A program made the translations under genes and the position numbers. The notes below the pieces were generated by a model. The model saw only the letters and a program-made list of their open reading frames with translations, was not told the DNA's origin and ran no database searches. A stretch of 64,000 bases of DNA from assembly GCF_007725405.1 (NCBI RefSeq), contig NZ_CP042163.1, forward strand, positions 3,658,001 to 3,722,000. The letters are read 5' to 3'. Below, piece after piece: positions 49,069 to 61,618 of the stretch. How positions within the stretch are numbered: the first letter of the stretch is position 1; each line of letters opens with the position of its first letter. Source of the DNA: Shouchella miscanthi (lineage in GTDB: Bacteria > Bacillota > Bacilli > Bacillales > Bacillaceae_D).

Positions 49069-49977
49069 TTAGTTAAGAGAGGTACGTATTCTACGTCGAT
49101 GTAGTACAGATAGACCTAGTCCACCAGCAGCTAATGTTAATCCTCCCATCGCGTAAAGAAGATGGTTACTCGCTGTATCTGGCAATGCCCCACCCTCAAC
49201 AGGCTGCGCATTTTCCATGACGTCTTCTGGCACTGTAATGGAATCGACACCATTAAAATTGGTGACTGTCTGATCTAGTGAAATATGCATTTCCATGCTT
49301 TCTTCCCCATCATCAATGACCATGGTCATGTCCATCGTCATTTCGGTCATATAGTACGTGTCTTTTTCAATCATCATTTCATAGCTAAGATCACTAATTT
49401 CAAATGCCTCGAGTAACGCTTCCTCACCTTGCATGTCCTCTTCCATCATGAGTTCACCAAGAAGATCGTCAATCATTTCGTTCAGCTGCTCTCCACTACC
49501 ATCGTAAGTAAGTATATAGGAATCCCCTTCCTCACTTACGTCCATATCTTCCCCAAGCATCTCCGCTTGTTCGCGAGTGGATGTTGCTTGCAGAAGCTCC
49601 ATCATTTCGTCGCTACTCATTCCTTCATAAACGTACCACTCACCATCTGGTCCTTGCTCATACATACCGTCTTCAGTCCAATAGACGGTGGTTTCGAGAT
49701 CACCATCAGGTGTATGAATTGTCGACACTTGATGCATGGCAAATGGATTAAGAATAACATCTTCCATAGTATGAACAGAAAGCGTTACTTCCTCACCAGA
49801 CATTGGATCTGGCATCGTTAATTCCATTGCAGTTTCACTCGAAAAACTATCCAGCTCAAGCATGGCTTCATTCGACATTTGAATAATATCTGCCGCACTT
49901 TCCTCATTCGCTAAAGCATTGCCTGTAACCGAAAGAACAAAAAAACTAGCCACCGTAATTGAAGTCATTTTTTTCAT
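49069..49977 (-). CDS. LPDTA-anchored surface protein (DUF6612/LolA-like)
   Basis: 302 residues with a Sec signal peptide (MKKMTSITVASFFVLSVTG, cut near NALA-NEES). The mature protein is extremely acidic with many Met residues; the fold pattern (repeated strands such as YYMTEMTMDMTMVIDD) resembles LolA/LppX-like DUF6612 proteins. The C-terminus has GGALPDTAS, a hydrophobic helix and a basic tail (HRRRIRTSLN): a cell-wall sorting signal of the LPxTA type recognised by class D sortases. So it is a wall-anchored exterior protein; ligand unknown. GGGGTG precedes the ATG. Confidence 0.8.
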   Translation of the reverse strand: MKKMTSITVASFFVLSVTGNALANEESAADIIQMSNEAMLELDSFSSETAMELTMPDPMSGEEVTLSVHTMEDVILNPFAMHQVSTIHTPDGDLETTVYWTEDGMYEQGPDGEWYVYEGMSSDEMMELLQATSTREQAEMLGEDMDVSEEGDSYILTYDGSGEQLNEMIDDLLGELMMEEDMQGEEALLEAFEISDLSYEMMIEKDTYYMTEMTMDMTMVIDDGEESMEMHISLDQTVTNFNGVDSITVPEDVMENAQPVEGGALPDTASNHLLYAMGGLTLAAGGLGLSVLHRRRIRTSLN

Positions 49978-50144
49978 ATGTACACCCCTATACTATAGTT
50001 TAGGTAGAGGCTCCTCTATGCTGATCCTAATCTTGATGCTCGTACCATCTCCCTATCTGTTGTTTTGGTTTCCCTAACGCACACAAATGAAACCGCTTTT
50101 TTGAAGAAATTTCAAAAACCTTATAATTTTGGATGGTCTTTCAT

Positions 50145-50998
50145 TTACTCTAACCCTAGTAAAATCAGCACCTCTTTAGTCGCATCGGCAATTAAATGAT
50201 CGTCGACCTCCCCGTCTTCCTCGTCTGTATGAGAAAGAACAGCAAGAACAACGGGAGCATGGTCTGGTGGCCAAATAATTCCTATATCATTTCTCGTACC
50301 GTATACTGCTGAGCCTGTTTTATCGCCCGCTTGCCACCCTTTAGGCACACCTGCTCGTATCAACGTATCCCCAGTCGTGTTATGAACAAGCCAATCAGTA
50401 AACAAATCTTGCTTTTCTTCGTCAAGCTCATCCCCAAGAGCAACTCCATGCAGCGTTTCCACTAGCGCTTTTGCTGTGCTTGTATCGCTCACTTCTCCTG
50501 GCGCCCAATGATTTAATTCTGTTTCCCACCGCTTCGGTTCTGTTACCTGGTCTCCCATGTCTTGTAAAGCATGTTTAAACCCTTCCGGCCCACCAATTTC
50601 ATTGAATATAAAATTTGCCGCTGGATTATCGCTAAAACGAATAGACGCATCACTTAACTCTTTTAACGTCATTCCAGTCTCAACATGCTGTTCAGTAATT
50701 GGGCTATATGTAACCAAATCTTTTTCATTGTAATGAACGCGTTTATCCAATTCCTCCAGCGAATGCTGTTGAAGAAGCACGCCAACGGATAGCGCTTTGT
50801 GTGTCGAAGCGTAAGCAAAACGGTCCTCTTCGTTAGAAGCAATCGTTTCACCGGTCTCTGTATGGAGCGCATAAACACCTAAAATTGCATGATAACGGTC
50901 TTCTAACTGAGAAAATCCTTGTTCCATCGTTTCCTCTTCTACTTCCATGCCCCCATCATGACGCCACTTACGACACATAAAAAAATAGCCTTTTTCAT
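50145..50998 (-). pseudogene. Class A beta-lactamase with frameshift after the signal peptide
   Basis: The catalytic domain is complete: S-T-H-K (in FAYASTHKAL, Ser70 motif), FSDNPAAN (S-D-N motif), RWETELNHWAPGEVSDTSTA (E166 region) and GDKTGSAVYGTRND (K-T-G). The in-frame start (ATG 50978, MCRKWRHDGG) has no ribosome site and no signal peptide. A frame with GAGGGTGAG before ATG 50998 encodes MKKAIFLCVVSGVMMGAW, a signal peptide, but stops at 50939. One extra G in the five-G run at 50950-50954 would fuse the two. So a frameshift, sequencing error or phase-variable run separates signal and enzyme. A GAGG before an in-frame ATG (Met18 of the long frame) could give cytosolic protein. Confidence 0.75.
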
Positions 50999-51030
50999 AA
51001 GACTCACCCTCTTTTATCGAATAGTAGACA

Positions 51031-51071
51031 AAAATAAAGGCTTCTACAACGTATCTCGTTAGAAGAAGCCT
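51031..51071 (-). terminator. Terminator of the NlpC/P60 gene
   Basis: AGGCTTCT pairs with AGAAGCCT (51038-51046 with 51064-51071), with an inner AACG/CGTT; T-rich tract follows on the minus strand. Confidence 0.7.
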
Positions 51072-51122
51072 CTTTCTTATAAACCGTATCTACATGTGTT
51101 TATTATACTAGTAGGTATCAGA

Positions 51123-51959
51123 TTAATAGAATCTCTTTACACCAATAAAGTGTTGCTGCCAGTAAGAGTTGTTAATATCTGCGTAAGAAACACCTTCGCT
51201 TCCGCCACCAGAGTGAATCATTTGACCGTTACCAACATAGATTCCGCTGTGAGAGGCGCCTTGTGTGTTATATGTTCCTTCATAGAATAGAACATCACCG
51301 ATTTGCAGGTCACTTAAGTTCACATGAACACCCGTGCTAGCCCACATTCCTGCATGTGTTCGCTCGACTTGAATGCCGTTATTTTGAAACACATAGTTCA
51401 CAAAACCACTGCTATCCATACCTGCTGTTGAAGATCCACCCCACGCATACGGTGTACCTAAAACACTTCTTGCTGTATCAGCAATAGACTGACTCAGACC
51501 AGATGATGTCTCATTACTCGTTGGTGTCGCAACTGGCTCACTCGTGTCAGTACTTGTTTCCGTTACTTCAATTGATGATTCCTGTCTGGAAGTAGAAGCA
51601 TCTACATTATTCAGTGCCCCTTGAGTTGCTGGACCTGCTATCCCATCTACTTGAAGACCTTGATTTTGTTGGAATGAAGTAACAGCGTTCTCTGTTTCCG
51701 CACCATAAATACCATCATCTGCAACTGGATAACCTGCATAAATTAAATCTTGCTGTAAATTCTCAACATCTTGTCCACGATCACCCGCACGAAGCACGTC
51801 TGCTTGAATAGCAGTTTCCGATGAAGATGATTGAGGGCTATATTCAGTAGGGTCTGCATATGCGGACGCCTCATTATTCATATCTGTTACAAAAAGAAGA
51901 CCTACGACAAACGAAGTTGATAAAACGATTTTACTACCTGTTGTTTTTAAAGTTTTCAT
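51123..51959 (-). CDS. Peptidoglycan-binding NlpC/P60-like protein with Cys-to-Ser active site
   Basis: 278 residues: signal peptide (1-33, cut near ASA), a PG_binding_1 domain (about 58-116; LRAGDRGQDVENLQQDLIYA and DGIYGAETENAVTSFQ), a Ser/Thr-rich linker, and an NlpC/P60 domain (about 155-278). The P60 domain keeps the His (ASHSGIYVGNGQMIHSGGG) but the catalytic motif D-C-S-G-F reads D-S-S-G-F (GMDSSGFVNYVF; codon AGC instead of TGC). Normal members cleave D-gamma-glutamyl-diaminopimelate bonds; this one is probably inactive or a non-enzymatic wall-binding protein. GGGAGG precedes the ATG. Confidence 0.88.
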   Translation of the reverse strand: MKTLKTTGSKIVLSTSFVVGLLFVTDMNNEASAYADPTEYSPQSSSSETAIQADVLRAGDRGQDVENLQQDLIYAGYPVADDGIYGAETENAVTSFQQNQGLQVDGIAGPATQGALNNVDASTSRQESSIEVTETSTDTSEPVATPTSNETSSGLSQSIADTARSVLGTPYAWGGSSTAGMDSSGFVNYVFQNNGIQVERTHAGMWASTGVHVNLSDLQIGDVLFYEGTYNTQGASHSGIYVGNGQMIHSGGGSEGVSYADINNSYWQQHFIGVKRFY

Positions 51960-52188
51960 AATGACCTCCCAATTAATAGTCGATCACTACTGTAACATCG
52001 GTCTGGAAGAAATTCCATTTCAATCAGGTTACAGTCTATTGACATTGTTACAAGATGTTGCCAAAAATGAAACGGTGCATTCCTGTAACCCTATTAAAAA
52101 CAAGCTTTTAGCAGCACATACTTTTTTACACTTTTTCTCTATCATTCTATCAAGTTCATTCACGTGTGACCATTTCCAAAAGTAACCT

Positions 52189-52233
52189 AAAAAACTTCCA
52201 ATAGATTCACTTTTACAGTGAAACCATTGGAAG
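52189..52233 (-). terminator. Terminator of galU
   Basis: CTTCCAAT (52195-52202) pairs with ATTGGAAG (52226-52233), inner TTCAC/GTGAA; six Ts follow on the minus strand. Confidence 0.8.
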
Positions 52234-52248
52234 ACAATTATTTTTCCA

Positions 52249-53142
52249 TTACAGTCTTGAACGATGACCAATTTCAAGTTCAGCTACATAACCTTGCATT
52301 TTCTTAAGAAGACTGTCACGAATTTCATCGTTTTGAAGCGCAAACTCAATTTGAGTCAAAACAAAACCAAGCTTTTCCCCAACATCGTATCGCTTACCTT
52401 CAAAATCATACGCATAAACGCTTTGGAATTCGTTAAGCGCTTGAATCGCATCCGTTAACTGAATTTCCCCTCCAGCACCGGTATCTTGTTTCTCAAGGAA
52501 ATCAAAAATTTCAGGAGTTAAAATATAGCGTCCCATAATCGCTAGGTTCGAAGGTGCTGTACCTTGTTCTGGCTTTTCCACAAACTGAGATACCCGATAG
52601 AGACGATCATTGTTAGACTCAGGATCAATAATACCATAGCGATGTGTCTCTTCGGAAGGAACCGTTTGAACACCAATAACGGAACGCTCTGTCTCGTCAT
52701 ATTGATTCATTAATTGTTTTAAACAAGGCGTATCAGCTTGTACAATATCATCGCCTAAAAGTACTGCAAACGGTTCATTCCCAATAAATTTGCGTGCACA
52801 ATGTACAGCATGTCCAAGTCCTTTAGGCTCTTTTTGACGAATATAATGAATCTCTACTTTAGCAGAGGCTTGAACTTTTTCAAGCATGTCAAGTTTCCCT
52901 TTGTTAAATAGGTTCTGTTCTAATTCAAACGAGTGATCAAAATGATCCTCAATAGCACGCTTCCCTTTACCTGTTACAATAATAATGTCTTCAATACCAG
53001 CTTCCACAGCCTCTTCAACAATGTATTGAATCGTAGGCTTGTCTACAATTGGAAGCATTTCTTTTGGCATTGCTTTTGTAGCTGGCAAAAAGCGTGTTCC
53101 AAGACCAGCTGCTGGGATGATAGCTTTTTTTACTTTAGACAT
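52249..53142 (-). CDS. galU: UTP-glucose-1-phosphate uridylyltransferase
   Basis: 297 residues from ATG 53142 (AGGGG 8 bases upstream; a longer frame to 53160 lacks support). [25 protein letters not shown] is the GalU nucleotide-binding signature, [20 protein letters not shown] and VLLGDDIVQ follow, and [15 protein letters not shown] is the conserved C-terminal stretch. It makes UDP-glucose from UTP and glucose 1-phosphate for wall teichoic acid, glycolipid and capsule synthesis (GtaB in B. subtilis). Monocistronic. Confidence 0.95.
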   Translation of the reverse strand: MSKVKKAIIPAAGLGTRFLPATKAMPKEMLPIVDKPTIQYIVEEAVEAGIEDIIIVTGKGKRAIEDHFDHSFELEQNLFNKGKLDMLEKVQASAKVEIHYIRQKEPKGLGHAVHCARKFIGNEPFAVLLGDDIVQADTPCLKQLMNQYDETERSVIGVQTVPSEETHRYGIIDPESNNDRLYRVSQFVEKPEQGTAPSNLAIMGRYILTPEIFDFLEKQDTGAGGEIQLTDAIQALNEFQSVYAYDFEGKRYDVGEKLGFVLTQIEFALQNDEIRDSLLKKMQGYVAELEIGHRSRL

Positions 53143-53552
53143 GAAAAAACCCCTTATCAAATAGTAAGAATGTAAATAATATCGAATAATGATACGTACA
53201 ATACCCTATTGCATTAAGAATAAACCTCAAAGTTGAAGCATGGATGATATTAGTATAGCTCATCTACTATAAAATTGCACCTCGCCAATTGTAATAATTT
53301 CAATTAATACAAGCACAAAGACCTATAATTATAAAACTGATTAGTATACACTTAAATCATGATTTTACTACTTAAGATTATACTTAAGAAAGCAGTTTTA
53401 AAAATATCTCTCCATAACTTTACACGATATTTGAACCTTTTACAGTGTATTTAAATATGGCACATAACCTTTTTGTAGTTACTATACATTAAATCCGTAT
53501 CTTTTATAAAACCTTCGATTGCAACTTACGCAATCGAAGGTAGCTAATTACT
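53143..53552. other. AT-rich intergenic region with terminator
   Basis: 410 bases between galU and the collagen-like gene (both minus). The part 53143-53500 presumably contains the galU promoter but I cannot single out a convincing one. At 53512-53540 CCTTCGATTGC pairs with GCAATCGAAGG and is followed on the minus strand by TTTT, the terminator of the collagen-like gene. Confidence 0.6.
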
Positions 53553-56018
<2,466 letters not shown>

Positions 56019-56139
56019 TTATCCCCTCTTATCTATCAAACGTGAATAACGAAAGAATCCACACTGAATGGACTGTTATCATCATCCTATGATAAAGGAG
56101 GGTAAACGTAACAACTTCTTCCATTCCATCTTCCTATAT

Positions 56140-56180
56140 AAAAAGAACCCCTATTCATTATCCTTAAACAATAGGGGTTC
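56140..56180 (-). terminator. Terminator of the old yellow enzyme gene
   Basis: GAACCCCTATT (56145-56155) pairs with AATAGGGGTTC (56170-56180); five Ts follow on the minus strand. Confidence 0.85.
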
Positions 56181-56189
56181 AAACGTGTA

Positions 56190-57302
56190 TTAGTACAGTG
56201 TTTTTTCTGCTTCTTTTGTATATAAAATCGCTTCTTCTTGTTTTCCGTCTCGAATTTTTTCTGCCCATTGAGGATCTGCTAATAATGCACGCCCTACCGC
56301 AACAAAATCAAACTCTTTAGCACGAAGTTTTTCGTCAACTAAGCGTAGGTTTTCATCAATCGAGTGCTCGTCGTTCTCTTTTTTGCTTAAGAATGCATAA
56401 TCAACTCCAAGTGAACCAACAGAGATGACCGGTTTTCCTGTTACTTGCTTCGTCCACGCAGCAAGGTTTAATGGTTCGACTCCTTCAAACTCAGCTTCCC
56501 AGATTCGACGAGTCGAACAGTGGAAGATATCAACACCAGCTTCTGCAAGCGGCATTAACAGCTGCTTCAACTCTTCCGGTGTTCGTGCCAGCTTCGCGTC
56601 ATAAACGCCGCCTTTCCATTGAGAAAAACGAAATACAATTGGAAAATCTGGACTTACCGCTTCTCTGCACGCTTTCACAACATCTACTGCAAATCGAGTT
56701 CGACCTTCGAGATCGCCACCATATTCATCCGTGCGCTGGTTGGTTCGTTCCCACAAAAATTGGTCAATTAAATAGCCATGTGCCCCATGAAGCTCAATTC
56801 CATCAAAACCAATGCGCTCCGCATCAGCAGCAGCTTGTGCAAAGGATTGAATGATAGATGTTAGCTCATCTTTTGTTAATGCCACACCATTTTCGCTACC
56901 ATCAACTGCTAAACCAGATGGACTTACTGGAGGAGCGTCTTCATTTGGTGTATTTCCTTGTCTTCTGGCTGATCCGATATGCCAAAGCTGCGGAATAATT
57001 TTCCCACCTGCGCTATGTACTTCGTCAACCACATGCTTCCAACCAGCTAATGCTTTCTCACCGTAGAAACGAGGAATATCTTTATGCATAACAGCTGCCG
57101 GGTGATCAATTGCAGTTCCTTCCGTTACAATTAGTCCGACACCGTGTTCTGCCCTTCTTTTATAATAAGCCGCTACTTCTTCCGTTGGCACACCATCAGG
57201 AGAAAACACTCTCGTCATTGGTGCCATGACAACTTTACTCTGAAGTTCTCCTTTACCGAAAGGCGTCTTCTCAAATAGTGTTGGTGCAAGTGATTGTGTC
57301 AT
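56190..57302 (-). CDS. Old yellow enzyme family NADH:flavin oxidoreductase
   Basis: 370 residues, AAAGGAGAG before the ATG. FMN-binding TIM barrel: KVVMAPMTRVFSPDGVPTEE at the N-terminus, PQLWHIGSARR, GFDGIELHGAHGYLIDQFLW (H-G-A-H-G substrate-site motif) and NQRTDEYGGDLEGRTRF. It reduces activated alkenes or nitro compounds with NAD(P)H. Members of this group answer to electrophile stress, so a relation with the mhq locus is conceivable, but no MhqR-like operator was seen upstream. Monocistronic. Confidence 0.9.
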   Translation of the reverse strand: MTQSLAPTLFEKTPFGKGELQSKVVMAPMTRVFSPDGVPTEEVAAYYKRRAEHGVGLIVTEGTAIDHPAAVMHKDIPRFYGEKALAGWKHVVDEVHSAGGKIIPQLWHIGSARRQGNTPNEDAPPVSPSGLAVDGSENGVALTKDELTSIIQSFAQAAADAERIGFDGIELHGAHGYLIDQFLWERTNQRTDEYGGDLEGRTRFAVDVVKACREAVSPDFPIVFRFSQWKGGVYDAKLARTPEELKQLLMPLAEAGVDIFHCSTRRIWEAEFEGVEPLNLAAWTKQVTGKPVISVGSLGVDYAFLSKKENDEHSIDENLRLVDEKLRAKEFDFVAVGRALLADPQWAEKIRDGKQEEAILYTKEAEKTLY

Positions 57303-57536
57303 TTATCTCTCTCCTTTAATGATTTACTCCCATTGTAATTGTTTTGGGTTACGAAATAAAAAGAAAGGTCTTATAAAAAGTTGGGAAACTAACAGAACAC
57401 TCGTGATTCCCATTACCTTCAAATTTAGAATGATTGATTACCACTACCGATCCCTTCTCTCATTTGTGACGAATAAAGTCACCCGTAGTATAATAAGAAC
57501 AGACACACAATTGAACCACGACGGAGGGTGATGCCA

Positions 57537-58559
57537 ATGGCTTCGAAATTTGACGCAGCTTTTAATCAAACGTTTAACGAACAAATGGAAAACATCAACC
57601 GATCGCTAGAAGAAGATGTGTTGTTTGCCTTGATTGGTGATATAAATACCGGAAAATCAACAACAATTAATGCTCTATTTGGCGCAAACGTTGCTCCAAC
57701 ATCTGGCTTACCAGGGAAAACCATTGAAATAAAAAAATACGCGTATAAAAAACATATCCAATTTGTCGATACACCAGGCTTGAACGATGTGGTGCGAACC
57801 CATTCGCAAGAAACAATCCATTTTTATAAGGACGCCGATGTTGTCCTTTTCTTCTTAAATGCAGCAGGTACTGTACTCTCAGATACAGAAGCAAAAGAAC
57901 TTGAGAAGCTAGCAACTATTAATAAAGACATCCTAATAGTCTTAAATAAAGTCGATATTGCTGACGATGTGCCTAGCTTACTTCATTATATTCAAGAAAA
58001 AACGAGCTATCGTTTTAAAGTCATCCCGCTTTCTTCAAAAACAGGCTTTAATCTTGGTGAGTTAGAAGATCATATTGCCGACATTCTTCAAAAAAAAAAT
58101 AAAGAATTACAGTTCGCCAAAGCGTTAAACGATAAATCTCGCATTGCGAATAAGTGGATTAACCGCTCTTCCCTTGCAGCAGCTTCAGCAGGCGCAATTC
58201 CTGTACCAGGATCTGATATTGTGCCCATTACAGCCGTGCAAGTCGGATTAATGATTAAATTAGCCAAGCTTTATGAGAAGACCATTACAAAAGATCGAGC
58301 AAAAGAACTGATTGTGACCAATCTTGTAAGCAACATTGGTCGAACGGCCTTTCGTCAGCTTTCGAAGTTTGTTCCGGGCTGGGGCTCAGCGATTAGCGCA
58401 GGAGTCGCTGGTACGCTTACGTGGTCGCTTGGCAAAGCGATTAAGAAGATTTACGAGCAAGGACTTGATTTGAACGTTGAAACTCTTGTCACTTATACGA
58501 AGAAGTTTAAAAGAGAGCGCGAGAGCGCGAAAAAAGATAAAAACAGCTCCCCCTCTTAG
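57537..58559 (+). CDS. Dynamin/Era-like GTPase with C-terminal YcjF/DUF697-like region
   Basis: 340 residues from ATG 57537 (GGAGG 9 bases upstream; two earlier starts lie too close). GTPase motifs: G1 [19 protein letters not shown]3 [11 protein letters not shown]4 VLNKVD, G5 PLSSKTG. The C-terminal part (about 205-325) has [20 protein letters not shown] and a Gly/Ala-rich hydrophobic hairpin ([19 protein letters not shown]), the pattern of DUF697/YcjF-like membrane-interacting regions. The function is unknown; stress- or membrane-associated roles are likely for the family. Confidence 0.82.
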   Translation: MASKFDAAFNQTFNEQMENINRSLEEDVLFALIGDINTGKSTTINALFGANVAPTSGLPGKTIEIKKYAYKKHIQFVDTPGLNDVVRTHSQETIHFYKDADVVLFFLNAAGTVLSDTEAKELEKLATINKDILIVLNKVDIADDVPSLLHYIQEKTSYRFKVIPLSSKTGFNLGELEDHIADILQKKNKELQFAKALNDKSRIANKWINRSSLAAASAGAIPVPGSDIVPITAVQVGLMIKLAKLYEKTITKDRAKELIVTNLVSNIGRTAFRQLSKFVPGWGSAISAGVAGTLTWSLGKAIKKIYEQGLDLNVETLVTYTKKFKRERESAKKDKNSSPS

Positions 58560-58572
58560 TGGGAAGCTGTTT
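58541..58572. terminator. Bidirectional terminator between GTPase and dus
   Basis: AAACAGCT (58541-58548) pairs with AGCTGTTT (58565-58572), inner CCC/GGG; T-tract on the minus strand. The two convergent stop codons overlap it. Confidence 0.75.
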
Positions 58573-59536
58573 CTATTTGTTCTACTTGAAAAGCATCAAG
58601 CAATGCACGAACTTCATCTGTTGATGTTGAATTCATTAATTGATTTCGCAACTCGCTGGCACCTCGGAAATCACGGACATATATTTTAAAGAAACGATGA
58701 AGCGGCTTAAACGCACGTGATTCAATCTTATGGTACTTATCATGAAGATCAAGCTGCAAACGCAAAAGTTCAAGCAACTCCTCGCTTGTATGCTCACGTG
58801 GTTCTTTTTCAAACGCAAATGGGTTTGTAAAAATACCGCGACCAATCATGACACCATCGACCCCATATTTTTCGACGAGCTCTAAGCCAACTTGACGGTT
58901 CGGAATATCGCCATTAATCGTTAATAGGGTATTTGGCGCAATCTCATCACGTAGCTTTTTGATTTCAGGAATGAGCTCCCAATGGGCATCCACTTTACTC
59001 ATTTCCTTTTTCGTCCGAAGGTGAATGGACAAGTTGGCAATGTCTTGTTTTAGCACATGCGTCAGCCATTCAAACCATTCTTCCACGTACGTATAGCCTA
59101 AGCGCGTTTTAACACTTACAGGTAAACCACCTGCCTTCGCCGCTTGAATGAGCTCTGCCGCCACTTCCGGACGACGGATCAAGCCACTGCCTTTTCCGTT
59201 TCCAGCAACATTCTGTACCGGGCATCCCATGTTTAAATCAATTCCTTTAAACCCTTCTTCCGCCATCCCGATACTCATTTTCCGAAACAATTCAGGTTTG
59301 TCTCCCCATATATGGGCAACCATCGGCTGTTCATCTTCAGTAAATGTTAAGCGACCACGTACACTTTGCTTCCCATCCGGGTGACAATAGCTTTCAGAAT
59401 TTGTGAACTCTGTAAAAAACACATCAGGTCGTGCCGCATGGCTCACAACATGGCGGAACACGACGTCCGTCACATCTTCCATCGGTGCAAGTATAAAAAA
59501 TGGCCGTGGCAAGTCACGCCAAAAATTATTTGTCAT
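58556..59536 (-). CDS. tRNA-dihydrouridine synthase
   Basis: 326 residues from ATG 59536; the upstream frame reaches 59614 but the protein family starts near [19 protein letters not shown]. The only ribosome-like site (AAAGGA) is 13-14 bases upstream, longer than usual. [20 protein letters not shown] contains the catalytic Cys (N-x-G-C-P), VSVKTRLGY and [10 protein letters not shown] bind FMN, and [17 protein letters not shown] is the phosphate-binding loop. It reduces uridines in the D-loop of tRNA with NADPH. The last third ([12 protein letters not shown]...) is the tRNA-binding helical domain. Confidence 0.9.
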   Translation of the reverse strand: MTNNFWRDLPRPFFILAPMEDVTDVVFRHVVSHAARPDVFFTEFTNSESYCHPDGKQSVRGRLTFTEDEQPMVAHIWGDKPELFRKMSIGMAEEGFKGIDLNMGCPVQNVAGNGKGSGLIRRPEVAAELIQAAKAGGLPVSVKTRLGYTYVEEWFEWLTHVLKQDIANLSIHLRTKKEMSKVDAHWELIPEIKKLRDEIAPNTLLTINGDIPNRQVGLELVEKYGVDGVMIGRGIFTNPFAFEKEPREHTSEELLELLRLQLDLHDKYHKIESRAFKPLHRFFKIYVRDFRGASELRNQLMNSTSTDEVRALLDAFQVEQIETASH

Positions 59537-59772
59537 AGTGATGTTTCGTTCCTTTCTTCTATTGCTTCCTCTATTTATGCTTTCATTAGCTGTTTCGATC
59601 GGTTCATAAAACAAAAAAGACCCTGCATTCGATTTTACCGAAAACTGAGGCTCAGTAGCAAGTATATTTTCATTGGAAATGCTGTTCGTATGCGATAAAA
59701 CGTTTTCACTATAAACGCATCGGTTCGTTCAGGGCGTTTACATAATAACAATACAAATAAAGCTTCCAATGT

Positions 59773-59804
59773 AAAAAACACTCACTTTGGGTAAGTGAGT
59801 GTTT
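59773..59804 (-). terminator. Terminator of the BCCT gene
   Basis: AAACACTCACTT (59776-59787) pairs with AAGTGAGTGTTT (59793-59804); six Ts follow on the minus strand. Confidence 0.85.
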
Positions 59805-59810
59805 ACACAT

Positions 59811-61364
59811 TTATTCTCTATTCTTTTTTTCTCTAGAAATAATTCCTTGTTCTCTTGCCAAGAGGAGCGCAATTTTCGGTGCACCCCACAAGAGTGGTAA
59901 TAGAATGAGTGATACAGGCACTGCGGCAATAACAACAAATGATTGGAGTGCATTCACTCCACCATTTCCAACATTAATTAAGATCATCGCTATAATGGAC
60001 ATAATGGTTGCCCAGAAAAACCGAATGCTTTTTGCTGGATTTCCTTTTCCTGTCACACTCATCGCAAGTGAATACGACATTGTATCCACTGTTGTTACGA
60101 CGAACAAGATCGTTAGTAATAGAAAGAGAAACGGCATGATACTACCGAGAGGCATTTGGCTGGCAATCGCTATAATGGCAGCCGGTAATCCGTTTTCTTC
60201 TAATGGAGTCGCAATGGATCCAGGTGTCTGAATCTCATAGAAAATACCTGAGCCACCTAATATCGTAAACCAGATATTTGTTAAAATGGGCGTAATAATC
60301 GCCACAACGAGAAATAACTCTCGAATCGTTCTCCCGCGAGAAATGCGCGCTACCATGAGTGCTACCATTGGCCCAAAGCCGATAAACCAGCCAAAAAAGA
60401 AGAGCATCCATGCCCCAGACCACTCATTATCACCTCTGAATGTGCTCATTTCTATAAAATGGGACAGATAGGTTCCTGTTGCTGAAATGTATGAATCAAT
60501 TAAAAAAATACCAGGGCCAAATAAAACTAAGAAAACACCGATAAACAATGCTGTATTCACATTTAATTTACTAAGCCACTGAATCCCTTTTTCGATTCCA
60601 GTTAATGTTGAAAGTAAAACAATGCTCGTAAGGGTTAAAATAATGGCGACTTGGGTTACATACGTATCCGGCCAACCAAATAGTGCATTCACCCCGTAAC
60701 TCACTTGTAGCCCTAAGAAGCCAATCGGACCAATTGTACCGGCAGCGGCTCCAATAATACAGAACACATCAACGGCTGTTCCCCATTTACTATGCTGTAT
60801 GCGATCCCCTAGAATGGGGTAAAGAATCGTACGAGGCTTTAACGGCATACCTTTGTGATTATGCGCGTACACCATCACGATGGCACAAATCGCGCCATAC
60901 ACTGCCCAAGCAGTAAATCCCCAAGAAATAAAGCTTTGCGCAAGTGCAACTTGAATGGCATCGTTTGTCGTTTCAATGACGCCACTATACGTAGGTGGTG
61001 CTTCCAGAAAATAATACAACGGCTCTGCCGCAGCCCAGAAGACGCCACCAGCTCCAAGCCCCGTCGTTACAACGATCGCGAGGTATTTAAAAAAGCCCAT
61101 TTCCGGTTTATCTAATTTTCCAATTCGAACGGAACCAAGCTTCGAGAACGCTAGAACCGCTCCAACTAAAAACGTTGCGAGTAGTAACAATTGCCAATAC
61201 CCACCAAAGTACGTTATGGCGAGTTGAAATCCTTTATCGACTAAAAAGGATGTTAATTCCATGTTTGTAAAAGCCATCACGACAAAGAGAAGTAAGAATC
61301 CTCCACTCATGATAAAAACTGGCCAATTTACGGTCTGTAACACTTTCTGTTGACCTTTTGCCAT
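59811..61364 (-). CDS. BCCT family betaine/carnitine/choline transporter
   Basis: 517 residues, 12 helices. VVTTGLGAGGVFWAAAEPLY is the glycine stretch of helix 5 (normally M-G-I-G-x-x-F-W-x-V-A-E-P) and SFISWGFTAWAVYGAICAIV follows the family W-G-x-x-x-W-x-x-Y pattern. It would import a quaternary ammonium compound with Na+ or H+. Several substitutions from canonical OpuD (GLGAGG for G-I-G) hint at a different coupling or substrate. A cytosolic C-terminus of only about 20 residues argues against OpuD/BetP-like osmotic gating. GAAAGGGG precedes the ATG. Confidence 0.88.
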   Translation of the reverse strand: MAKGQQKVLQTVNWPVFIMSGGFLLLFVVMAFTNMELTSFLVDKGFQLAITYFGGYWQLLLLATFLVGAVLAFSKLGSVRIGKLDKPEMGFFKYLAIVVTTGLGAGGVFWAAAEPLYYFLEAPPTYSGVIETTNDAIQVALAQSFISWGFTAWAVYGAICAIVMVYAHNHKGMPLKPRTILYPILGDRIQHSKWGTAVDVFCIIGAAAGTIGPIGFLGLQVSYGVNALFGWPDTYVTQVAIILTLTSIVLLSTLTGIEKGIQWLSKLNVNTALFIGVFLVLFGPGIFLIDSYISATGTYLSHFIEMSTFRGDNEWSGAWMLFFFGWFIGFGPMVALMVARISRGRTIRELFLVVAIITPILTNIWFTILGGSGIFYEIQTPGSIATPLEENGLPAAIIAIASQMPLGSIMPFLFLLLTILFVVTTVDTMSYSLAMSVTGKGNPAKSIRFFWATIMSIIAMILINVGNGGVNALQSFVVIAAVPVSLILLPLLWGAPKIALLLAREQGIISREKKNRE

Positions 61365-61552
61365 CTTTTTCCCCTTTCACTGCTCAAAACCACAAGTCTA
61401 TACTTTAGCAAAAAAGAAAGCACATATGTGATAAATAGATCAATACTTTTATGAATCGACGCGTAAAATGCTTATTCTCATGCTAAAAGAGTTCGTTTAT
61501 TACATTTTGATTACATTTAAGAAAGCGAGACAAAAAAACGGAACATCAACGT

Positions 61553-61579
61553 AAAAGAGTCCGTTTTTATAACGGACTC
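61553..61579 (-). terminator. Terminator near the DUF6440-like gene
   Basis: GAGTCCGTT (61557-61565) pairs with AACGGACTC (61571-61579); TTTT follows on the minus strand. Confidence 0.65.
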
Positions 61580-61618
61580 CATCTCCTATTCAGGCGCTTT
61601 TCTTTTAACGTGATGCCT

